A stretch of 64,000 nt of DNA from Chitinophaga sp. MM2321 (GTDB lineage Bacteria > Bacteroidota > Bacteroidia > Chitinophagales > Chitinophagaceae), in contig NZ_OZ035533.1 in NCBI RefSeq assembly GCF_964033635.1, forward strand, positions 3,348,001 to 3,412,000, written 5' to 3'. Below the pieces are notes generated by a model that was not told the DNA's origin, made no database searches, and saw only the letters and a program-made list of their open reading frames with translations. Shown here one piece after another: positions 42,838 to 50,515 of this stretch; the stretch's first letter is position 1, and every line of letters starts with the position of its first letter. Position numbers and translations under genes: made by a program.

Positions 42838-44610
42838 TTATTTACTTTTCAACGACTCCTGCAATTTTTTTCCCAGCACCTCATAGCCTGCGGCTATCGG
42901 ATGCAGGCCATCGCTGAACAGGGATTCGATGATCTTCCCTTGTTTATCCAGCAATACCGTACCCGGATTAATAAACGTAATTTTCATCCGGCGGGCCAAC
43001 AGGGCTATTTGTTTATTGAGCAGTACCACATGCGGCTCCATAGCTCTTCTGGGCAGTATGCCGGCCAACAAAACCCTTGCCTTGGGTTGCCGCACCTGGA
43101 TGGCTTCCACTAATCCCTGCAAGCCGGTTATGATTTCTGCATCAGTGGCACTACCAAGATTATTGGTCCCGATCATGACCAGGATATTATTGGCAGCATA
43201 ACCATCCAACTCATCATGATATACACGCCACAATACATTTTCAATCCTGTCCCACCCGAAGGCGAGGTTGCGCATACCGAAAGGCGCCATGTATTTATTC
43301 CATGCATCCTCACCACGAACAATCTTTGTTACCGGTTCTCCACCCCAGTAGTGAATAATGGAGTTGGCTAATACGATAGATGACGGCCCGCTGGTTTTAT
43401 TCAGCGCCAGGATCTCCTGGTGCCTGGCACGCCAGTTATAAGCACCATCACGGCTTTGCGTAACAGGAATGGTTGTACTGATGTTACCTTGTGGCTCCTT
43501 CAGGATCCGGCGGATTATTTTTTCATACGCTGCGGCATATTGTAACATGCCTACATCAGTTGGATGAACCCCATCCACTGTGGAGTTGATATCAAAGCCG
43601 ATGTCGGTAGCTGAAAGTATGTACAGGTCTTTCTTTCCGGCTGCTATCAGTTTTTCGTAGGTGGCCTGCAATACGGTATTTGCTTTTTCGAAATCCTTTA
43701 ACAAGGCGGTATCCATCAGGCTGCCGGGTACTCCTCCGCTGTGTGCGGCCAGTAATATGGGTACGCCAGGTCTTTTTGTTTGTAAGAGTTGTACGGCATC
43801 TGTAACCAGCTGTGCCACCGTTGATGCGCTGAGATTGGGAACACAATCCAATATATATAGTTTTGCATCTTTCTCTGCCATGAGGTCGAGCACCGGTTTC
43901 TCCAGCCTGCCACTCCCGGAAAAGCCCAGGTTGATGAGGGGTCTGTCCAGGCTGCGGTTGAGCAAGGCTGTCCAGGCCATACCCGGCCTGCTGGCGCAGC
44001 CGCCTTGTGCGATGGAGGTACCATACACCACTACCGGCTTTTCAAGGCTCAGGGGCATAGGAATCAACTTTTTGCTTTGTGCAACGCCCACGGCTAACCA
44101 GTTTACAGTATTGTACAAGGGCAGGTACAGGCGGTATTCTACGGGCTTGTTTTTAAAGACGTGGTCAGCTTCCAGGTGGGAAAAACGATATTCGATGGTA
44201 TCGCCAAAAGCATACTTTCCCCGCGCCCATTGCCAGGCGCCACTATGGTCCAGGGCATACAGATCAACGCCGCTCACACCCGTTGCCGGCATATGTGGCA
44301 TGCCCAAACTACCCTTGTTTTGTACAACATACCGTACTACTATTTCAGCGGCATCTGATTGAAATTTCAGGTACAGACCTGCACCGTTATGCGAAAGGTA
44401 CCACACATCCGGTTTCATCGATGGCTTTGCACGTGCAGGAAGACGGTCATATGGCTGTTCTCCTTCCCCGGGCCATCCCTGTCCTTCTATTACCGGAAAG
44501 CTATTCGTGGCAGGATTCCACCATTGCAGGCTGTCCACACGCTGCGCATACACCTGCATGGTCAGCAGGCCACACAAGAAAATTAAAACAAGAGAGCTAC
44601 GCTTCATCAT
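42838..44610 (-). CDS. Secreted double SGNH/GDSL-type esterase
   Basis: A 590-residue exported protein (MMKRSSLVLIFLCGLLTMQVYAQ) with an N-terminal beta-sandwich carrying the GxDLY-type motif (TGVSGVDLYALD, SGNH_N-like, about 25-190). A first SGNH hydrolase domain follows (about 190-385), with block I VVYGTSIAQGG, LGFSGSG and block V DGVHPTDVG. A second is at about 400-585, with ANSIIHYWGGEP, VMIGTNNLGS and SDGLHPIAAGYE. The first domain keeps Ser in GTSI; the second has Ser in ANSI, Asn in GTNN and Asp-His in DGLHP, so both may be active. Such enzymes remove acetyl or acyl groups from polysaccharides. It stands alone, divergent from the MocR gene. Confidence 0.82.
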   Translation of the reverse strand: MMKRSSLVLIFLCGLLTMQVYAQRVDSLQWWNPATNSFPVIEGQGWPGEGEQPYDRLPARAKPSMKPDVWYLSHNGAGLYLKFQSDAAEIVVRYVVQNKGSLGMPHMPATGVSGVDLYALDHSGAWQWARGKYAFGDTIEYRFSHLEADHVFKNKPVEYRLYLPLYNTVNWLAVGVAQSKKLIPMPLSLEKPVVVYGTSIAQGGCASRPGMAWTALLNRSLDRPLINLGFSGSGRLEKPVLDLMAEKDAKLYILDCVPNLSASTVAQLVTDAVQLLQTKRPGVPILLAAHSGGVPGSLMDTALLKDFEKANTVLQATYEKLIAAGKKDLYILSATDIGFDINSTVDGVHPTDVGMLQYAAAYEKIIRRILKEPQGNISTTIPVTQSRDGAYNWRARHQEILALNKTSGPSSIVLANSIIHYWGGEPVTKIVRGEDAWNKYMAPFGMRNLAFGWDRIENVLWRVYHDELDGYAANNILVMIGTNNLGSATDAEIITGLQGLVEAIQVRQPKARVLLAGILPRRAMEPHVVLLNKQIALLARRMKITFINPGTVLLDKQGKIIESLFSDGLHPIAAGYEVLGKKLQESLKSK

Positions 44611-44744
44611 AAGAAAAATTAAATTCCGGCGATTAAACTAGTCAATAAAATCGTAAAACAATAAGGAAAACCATTTCCCGCGATCCTGGATAGGTTTATG
44701 AAAGTGATATTTTATTTTTAATCTGCTATAAAAGAAAAACAGAT

Positions 44745-44787
44745 TGGACTATCTTACAAGCAAGATTAACCATTGAACACTAGTCCA
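44745..44787 (+). promoter_or_regulatory. Inverted repeat flanking the MocR promoter region
   Basis: TGGACTA (44745-44751) and TAGTCCA (44781-44787) form a perfect seven-base inverted repeat with a 29-base spacer; the right half ends one base before the MocR start codon. MocR/PdxR-type regulators often bind widely spaced repeats at their own promoter, so this is a candidate autoregulatory site. Confidence 0.4.
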
Positions 44788-44788
44788 G

Positions 44789-46258
44789 ATGTTACCTTTC
44801 AAAACACTGATAAAAATTGACCGGAAGTCGAAGTTGCCGGTATACCAGCAAATAGCGAATGGCTTCATCGGGCTTATCCGGGAAGGCGTTTTAAAACCGG
44901 GCCTTCCCCTGCCGGGTAGCCGCGTGCTGGCAGACCAGCTACAGCTTCACCGCAACACCGTAGTAGCTGCCTACGCCGAACTCACCAGCCAGGACTGGGT
45001 AGTGGCGGTAGCCCGCAAAGGCGTGATGGTGGCCGCCAACTTACCGCTGATAAAACCCCGGTCTTTTAAAACAACCACTTCTTCCTATGCGCAGGGACCA
45101 GGATTTCACTTTAATACGATCCCTTTCCCGGCGATGACATCCCTGCAACCCCTCAAAGCAGGTCAGCTGGTTATCAATGACGGCTTCCCCGATGTGCGGC
45201 TGGCGCCACTGGACGCCTGGGGTAAAGAGTGCCGGTCTATCATTGAAAATCCCAGACAACATAAACAGCTCATGTATGGTGAAGCGCAGGGCAGCGAAAA
45301 ATTGCGGCATGAAATGATTAAATACCTCACCAACACCAGGGGGCTGGATATTACAATAGATAATATCATGATCACACGCGGGGCACAGATGGCCATTTAT
45401 ACTGCAGCGGCCATGCTGATACAAAAAGGAGATTATATAATCGTTGGCAGTCCAAACTATATTTTCGCCAACCTGTGTTTTGAACAACTGGGCGCCAGGT
45501 TGTTGCATGTACCCGTAGATGGGGATGGTATTGATGTAGCAGCCATCGAACAACTTTGCCGCACCCGGAAGATCCGGATGCTGTATGTTGTGCCGCATCA
45601 CCACCACCCTACTACGGTTACGCTCAGCTCGGAACGGAGAATGAAGTTACTGGCCGTGATCCGAAAATACCAGCTGGCTGTTATAGAAGATGATTACGAT
45701 TATGATTTTCATTATAGTTCAGCGCCTATCTTACCCTTAGCCAGCGCCGATCATGGCGGCAACGTTATTTATATTGGCTCTCTTACAAAATCACTGGGCC
45801 TTTCTTTGCGTATCGGGTTTATGATTGCACCGGTGTCTTTTATAGCAGAAGCCGGCCGGCGGCGCCGTTTAATGGACCTGAGAGGAGATAATCTGTCGGA
45901 AGAAGGACTGGCCGCTATGCTGGCCAACGGCATTATTGAGCGGCACCTGAAAAAATCGAAAAAGATTTACCGGGAAAGACGCGACCTGCTTTGCCATCTG
46001 CTGGAAGTAAAGCTGGGCGACCTGGTACAGTTTACACCGCCATCGGGCGGAATGGCGCTCTGGCTGCAATTTACAGGCAACGCCTCTTTGCCTGCCATCG
46101 CTGCCAAAGCAGCCACACAGGGCCTGCTTATGAGTAGCGGCAGCAACTATCATTATATAGCCAAACCGCAGCATGCAATGCGGTTTGGCTTTGCGTCGCT
46201 CAATGAAAAAGAACTGACCGCTGTTGTTACTATTCTAACAAAAATTATGAAAAGGTAA
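44789..46258 (+). CDS. MocR/PdxR-type regulator (GntR wHTH fused to aminotransferase fold)
   Basis: A 489-residue transcription factor. Residues 1-85 are a GntR winged helix-turn-helix (PVYQQIANGFIGLIREGVLKPG..LPGSRVLADQLQLHRNTVVAAYAEL). Residues ~125-489 are a class I aminotransferase fold. PLP-binding features are MITRGAQMAIYTAA, SPNYIFANL, VIEDDYDYDFHY and YIGSLTKSLGLSLRIGF, with K334 as the Schiff-base lysine. MocR proteins sense PLP or amino-compound adducts and regulate vitamin B6, GABA, taurine or transport genes. The likely self-control site is the inverted repeat just upstream. The target could also be the divergent SGNH gene, though that link is weak. It converges on the GH95 gene with a 3-base gap. 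Confidence 0.92.
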   Translation: MLPFKTLIKIDRKSKLPVYQQIANGFIGLIREGVLKPGLPLPGSRVLADQLQLHRNTVVAAYAELTSQDWVVAVARKGVMVAANLPLIKPRSFKTTTSSYAQGPGFHFNTIPFPAMTSLQPLKAGQLVINDGFPDVRLAPLDAWGKECRSIIENPRQHKQLMYGEAQGSEKLRHEMIKYLTNTRGLDITIDNIMITRGAQMAIYTAAAMLIQKGDYIIVGSPNYIFANLCFEQLGARLLHVPVDGDGIDVAAIEQLCRTRKIRMLYVVPHHHHPTTVTLSSERRMKLLAVIRKYQLAVIEDDYDYDFHYSSAPILPLASADHGGNVIYIGSLTKSLGLSLRIGFMIAPVSFIAEAGRRRRLMDLRGDNLSEEGLAAMLANGIIERHLKKSKKIYRERRDLLCHLLEVKLGDLVQFTPPSGGMALWLQFTGNASLPAIAAKAATQGLLMSSGSNYHYIAKPQHAMRFGFASLNEKELTAVVTILTKIMKR

Positions 46259-46261
46259 TCA

Positions 46262-48652
46262 TCAGCTGCGCAACTTATCATTCAGTTGATATACTTTACC
46301 GGCAACGGTATTAAAGGTGACATTAACATCATTATATTTCACGATGCACTTACCACCGGTTTTCGATAATACCTGCGCCTTCACCAGCTTGCCATCCACC
46401 CATTTCATGTCTACTACGAAGCCGCCTCTCGCGCATAACCCTTTTACCTCGCCGGTTTTCCAGGCAGCAGGTAATGCAGGCAACAGCTCAATCATGCCAG
46501 CCTGACTTTGCAGCAACATTTCTGCGATGCCAGCGGTAGCGCCGAAATTACCATCTATCTGAAACGGCGGATGCAGGTCAAATAAATTCTCGGCAGATTT
46601 ATCTGTCAGAATAATATTGAATGTTTTCAGTGCATCATCGCCTCTTCTCAGTCTTGCCCACAGGTTAGTAACCCAGGCAGCACTCCAGCCAGTTTGTCCT
46701 CCGCCATGCTGCAAACGGAACTCCAGCGATTTCCTGGCAGCTTCCACATAGTCAGGTGTATGATTGAAATTAAATGCATTGCCGGGATACAAGGCATACA
46801 AATGCGACAGGTGCCGATGACCCAGTTCCTTTTCCGGGTAAGGCTGCGCCCATTCCATGATACGACCGTCAGCACCGATCTTCGGCGCCAGCAGGTTTTC
46901 TTTAGCGGTAGCTATCTGTTGGATCAGTGCATCCTTTTCATTCAATATGCCGGCTGCTTCCAGCACGTTGCCAAATAGTTCCGCAATGATTTCCTGGTCA
47001 TGCGATGGTCCCATACTGATGGTGCCATTGCTGCCATCCGGCGCCAGGAAAGCATTTTCAGGAGAAGAGGCCGGACCGGATACCAGCTTGCCCGTTGCCG
47101 GATCTTTTACCAGCCAGTCGAGATAAAACCTGGCAGCATTCTTTAAAGTAGGGAACACCCGGCGGAGATACGCCTTGTCTTTTGTAAAAGCATAATGCTC
47201 CCACAGGTGCTCACAGATCCAGCCACCCGCGCCGGAAGTAAGCCCCCAGGAAGGATGTTCGCCGGGAGAAGTGAACCCCCATATATTGATGATCGGGTTG
47301 ATAGACCAACCATGTGCGCCAAATTGTACGGAGGCCGATTTCGTAGCCGGTTGTTCTATATCCTGGATAAAATTGGTCAGTGATAAATGCAGATCGCCCA
47401 GGTTGGTATTTTCCGCCAACCAGTAGTTCATCTGCACATTGATATTGGTGTGATAGTCGCCATTCCAGGGTGTTTGTATTTTATTTGCCCAGATACCCTG
47501 TAAGTTGGCGGGCAATGTATTTTCCCGGACAGAAGAGATCAGCAGGTAACGGCCATACTGAAAATAGAGTTGGGTGAGATAATTATCATTACCGGTTTCC
47601 TTTACCCGCTTTACCCGCACATCTGTAGGCACATCATCTGCTTTGCCGGCATCGGCTACCTGTAAGGCTACGCGGTTAAAATAGTGCTGATAGTCTGCAA
47701 TATGTTCTTTTTTAAGTTGGCTGTAAGACTGCGCCATGGCCTTTCCCAGGGCAGCGGCTGTCAGCTTTTTATAATCTCTCCCTTTATATACCGGGTAATT
47801 GGGTAGATAACTGGTGGAGGCAGATAAATACAAAATCACTTCGTCTGCCTGTTCTACTACCAAACGGTTACCACTATACGATTGTTTACCGCCTGTTACC
47901 TTTGCTTTCAGGCGTGTCATATAAGTGATTCCTTCCCCTCCTTTACCGTCGTTCAGTGTACCGGACATTACCAGCTCGCCGTCGGTGGCTGTAGTGGTAA
48001 AGCGTTCCGGCCTGTCCAGTGAAGCACTGAAACTGATAGCGCCTTTTTTACCGGCAGAGAATTTTACCGCCAGCACATTGGCCGGTGCGCTGATAAAATA
48101 TTCCCGATTGAAGGTGGTGCCGTCCTGGTCATAGTGGACCGTAGCAATAGCTTCATTCAGGTTCAGCGCGCGTTGGTAATTTGTGTAGCTGCTTTGTTTA
48201 CCGAAATCGATACGCAGATCCCCTAACGTCTGGTAGCTACCATAAGGCACATTGGCGCCGTTGCCCTCACCGGTCCCTACGCCTTTACATACCTGGGTTT
48301 TATTGGTCAGCTCCGTTGCTTCTTTGAACTTGCCCTCAAACAACAGCTTCCGGATTTCAGGCAAATATTTAGCCGCTTCGGGATTATCACTATCCTGGTT
48401 ACTACCACTCCACAATGTTTTCTCATTGAGTTGCACCCGTTCTTTATTGACATCTCCGAACACCATGGCACCGATGTTACCATTACCAATCGGCAATGCC
48501 CTTAACCATTGTACATCATCGTTCCATCCCCTTGCAACATCCGGCACAGTGGCATCGGCGGGTTGTGTGTACCATAGTTTCAATGACTGTCCCTGTGAGA
48601 AGCCATGCACACTGATACCCAGTGTGAGTAAACAAGTAATGAAATATTTCAT
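46262..48652 (-). CDS. GH95-family alpha-L-fucosidase (PUL 3)
   Basis: A 796-residue secreted GH95 enzyme (signal peptide MKYFITCLLTLGISVHGFSQG) that removes alpha-1,2-linked L-fucose (some members act on L-galactose) by inversion. It has the N-terminal GH95 sandwich (WLRALPIGNGNIGAMVFGD, RVQLNEKTLWSGS) and an (alpha/alpha)6 barrel. NINVQMNYWLAENTNL carries the Asn-x-Asn pair (405/407, counted from a TTG two codons upstream) that activates catalytic water in characterised members. MGPSHDQEIIAELF and FQIDGNFGATAGIAEMLLQS follow in the expected places. The start ATG is at 48652. It ends PUL 3, 33 bases after the GH110-like gene. Confidence 0.93.
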   Translation of the reverse strand: MKYFITCLLTLGISVHGFSQGQSLKLWYTQPADATVPDVARGWNDDVQWLRALPIGNGNIGAMVFGDVNKERVQLNEKTLWSGSNQDSDNPEAAKYLPEIRKLLFEGKFKEATELTNKTQVCKGVGTGEGNGANVPYGSYQTLGDLRIDFGKQSSYTNYQRALNLNEAIATVHYDQDGTTFNREYFISAPANVLAVKFSAGKKGAISFSASLDRPERFTTTATDGELVMSGTLNDGKGGEGITYMTRLKAKVTGGKQSYSGNRLVVEQADEVILYLSASTSYLPNYPVYKGRDYKKLTAAALGKAMAQSYSQLKKEHIADYQHYFNRVALQVADAGKADDVPTDVRVKRVKETGNDNYLTQLYFQYGRYLLISSVRENTLPANLQGIWANKIQTPWNGDYHTNINVQMNYWLAENTNLGDLHLSLTNFIQDIEQPATKSASVQFGAHGWSINPIINIWGFTSPGEHPSWGLTSGAGGWICEHLWEHYAFTKDKAYLRRVFPTLKNAARFYLDWLVKDPATGKLVSGPASSPENAFLAPDGSNGTISMGPSHDQEIIAELFGNVLEAAGILNEKDALIQQIATAKENLLAPKIGADGRIMEWAQPYPEKELGHRHLSHLYALYPGNAFNFNHTPDYVEAARKSLEFRLQHGGGQTGWSAAWVTNLWARLRRGDDALKTFNIILTDKSAENLFDLHPPFQIDGNFGATAGIAEMLLQSQAGMIELLPALPAAWKTGEVKGLCARGGFVVDMKWVDGKLVKAQVLSKTGGKCIVKYNDVNVTFNTVAGKVYQLNDKLRS

Positions 48653-48685
48653 ATCCAAATATAACTGTTAACTGAATTAAATAAA

Positions 48686-50515
48686 TTACCTGGCGGGTAA
48701 CACCGGCAGGTCCGTTTTCAATGCTTTCGCGGCCATATTATGCAATGATACCGTTGGCCTGAAAGGTGTATTAAAATCGTTTTTTAAAAGCTGTACCCTG
48801 CTGCAGGCAGTCAGGTTAAACGATGCCCTGACCGGCCCCTGCGGCTTCATGAAGTTATCCGTCCAGCTGATATGATTACCAGTAAAAACCAGGTTATCCG
48901 TACTGCGTGCTGTAAGAACAGGATAGTCATAGATCTTAAAAGTATTATTTTCTATCCGGATATTCCTGTGTACCATATAACCTTTCACCAGTTCATGGTT
49001 TTCGGGGGCAATGGCAATCACATAATTCCCAGGCGCCTGGTTATAGCCGCACTCTTCAAAGGTGTTGCCCGTGATCAGCACATCTGCTACCGGGCCTGAT
49101 TCATACCAGCTGGAAGCATCGTCTGCAATCAGGATGGCATGCATCCCGGTTCTGTAAAAGGTATTATTTTCAATCACTACTTTTTTACGGGTAGTTACCA
49201 GCAACCCGCGGGTGTTGACACTTTCAAAACGGCAGTTTCGTATAGCCACAGACGGTGTCCAGGTAATATTTTCGAGGCAATCACCAGCTTTGAGTGCTGC
49301 CGGTTTGTCGGTAGTTAACGTCACTTCCATTTCACGTTCAGAAATAAGTGTAGCCGATTTTATCATGCCGTTACCAAACAGCTGCAAGCTGGCAGCATGC
49401 AGAAAAGCAATACTATCACCTGCGAAGAAGGCCGCGAAGCCGTATGTCTGCGGATGCATAAACCGCAGCTTCAACACGCGGGGAGATACGACCTCCGTTA
49501 CTTTCAGTTGTGTACCATGAATGTTGATGGGGTCATCGTGCAGTCCTTTGAAATGGGAATGCTCTACCTTTATTTCTCCTTTGCAGCCGGAGAAGTGCAT
49601 GCCATCTGCAAAAGAAGCCATTACGCGTCCACTGTTTTCTTTGGGTACCACCTGTACATGATCGTAATACAGGTTCTCCGAAAACTGCGCTACAATGCCC
49701 AGACCGTGCATATAATGCATAGTGACGCTATCCAGGTGTATGTTCTTTGAATGCCGGATAAACGCGCCCACTTCATCCCGGATACCATCTCTTACGGTTA
49801 ATACGTTTCCGGGCGCCGCTTTAAATCTAGAGAAGTCCCCTGTAAATTTCACCATGTAGGGCGCTATCAGCTCCGCGCGGCTATTGTAAAACGGGGTCCA
49901 GGAAGAATAGGTATTTACGCCCCTGGCAGTATCGGCCAGTACGGCATGAAAGATCTTCATCCTCCATCCATTGCCATACCATTCCAGCCGGTTTTGCTGG
50001 ATAGTGAATCGGGAATCAGGCTGGATGGTCGCTATCACATATTGTGGCGTCACTGTTTTTATGGACATCTCCGCCATCGTAGGATGTTCAAAATTCATAC
50101 TTACATGCCGCAGGGTAATATTCTCACAACTATCAAAAACCCAGGTGATCATCTTCCCATGAAAAACAAATTCAGCACCATTCCCTTCAATGGTCAGGTC
50201 TTTATGCGCCTCAAAGAAAAGACCGATGGTTTTCGTATGCTCACTTACTTCTGTTTCGCTGGACGTGTTGGAGATGAAGTATTTCTTCTTCACTGCATGC
50301 TCCGGGTAAAAATCATAGCGCCCTGCCGGGAATTCCAGTATGGCGCCGGGTTTGTTCCTGCATGCTTCAATCGCTTTCTGTACAGCGGGTGTGGCATCCA
50401 CAAACGTATTTGGCTGAATACCGAAATCGCTCACTAGTATTTTCTGCTGTGCCATGACCAGTACAGGCAGCAATAACAGCCATAAGCATATGATTGATTT
50501 ATTGATCATCCTCAT
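48686..50515 (-). CDS. GH110-like right-handed beta-helix alpha-galactosidase (PUL 3)
   Basis: A 609-residue secreted beta-helix protein (signal peptide to VLVMAQQ). It begins with DFGIQPNTFVDATPAVQKAIEACRN, the edge motif of GH28/GH110-type helices. SGRVMASFADGMHFSGCKGE and the paired Asp in FKGLHDDPINIHG match the conserved core of GH110, the alpha-1,3-galactosidases acting on blood-group B-like or alpha-Gal caps. Later turns include VVIENNTFYRTGMHAILIADDASSWYESGP, another GH110-typical segment. GH110 members also act on red-algal galactans, so the substrate is open. Its ATG overlaps the stop of the upstream gene (ATGA at 50512-50515), indicating coupling; an internal ATG two codons in is also possible. 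Confidence 0.78.
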   Translation of the reverse strand: MRMINKSIICLWLLLLPVLVMAQQKILVSDFGIQPNTFVDATPAVQKAIEACRNKPGAILEFPAGRYDFYPEHAVKKKYFISNTSSETEVSEHTKTIGLFFEAHKDLTIEGNGAEFVFHGKMITWVFDSCENITLRHVSMNFEHPTMAEMSIKTVTPQYVIATIQPDSRFTIQQNRLEWYGNGWRMKIFHAVLADTARGVNTYSSWTPFYNSRAELIAPYMVKFTGDFSRFKAAPGNVLTVRDGIRDEVGAFIRHSKNIHLDSVTMHYMHGLGIVAQFSENLYYDHVQVVPKENSGRVMASFADGMHFSGCKGEIKVEHSHFKGLHDDPINIHGTQLKVTEVVSPRVLKLRFMHPQTYGFAAFFAGDSIAFLHAASLQLFGNGMIKSATLISEREMEVTLTTDKPAALKAGDCLENITWTPSVAIRNCRFESVNTRGLLVTTRKKVVIENNTFYRTGMHAILIADDASSWYESGPVADVLITGNTFEECGYNQAPGNYVIAIAPENHELVKGYMVHRNIRIENNTFKIYDYPVLTARSTDNLVFTGNHISWTDNFMKPQGPVRASFNLTACSRVQLLKNDFNTPFRPTVSLHNMAAKALKTDLPVLPAR

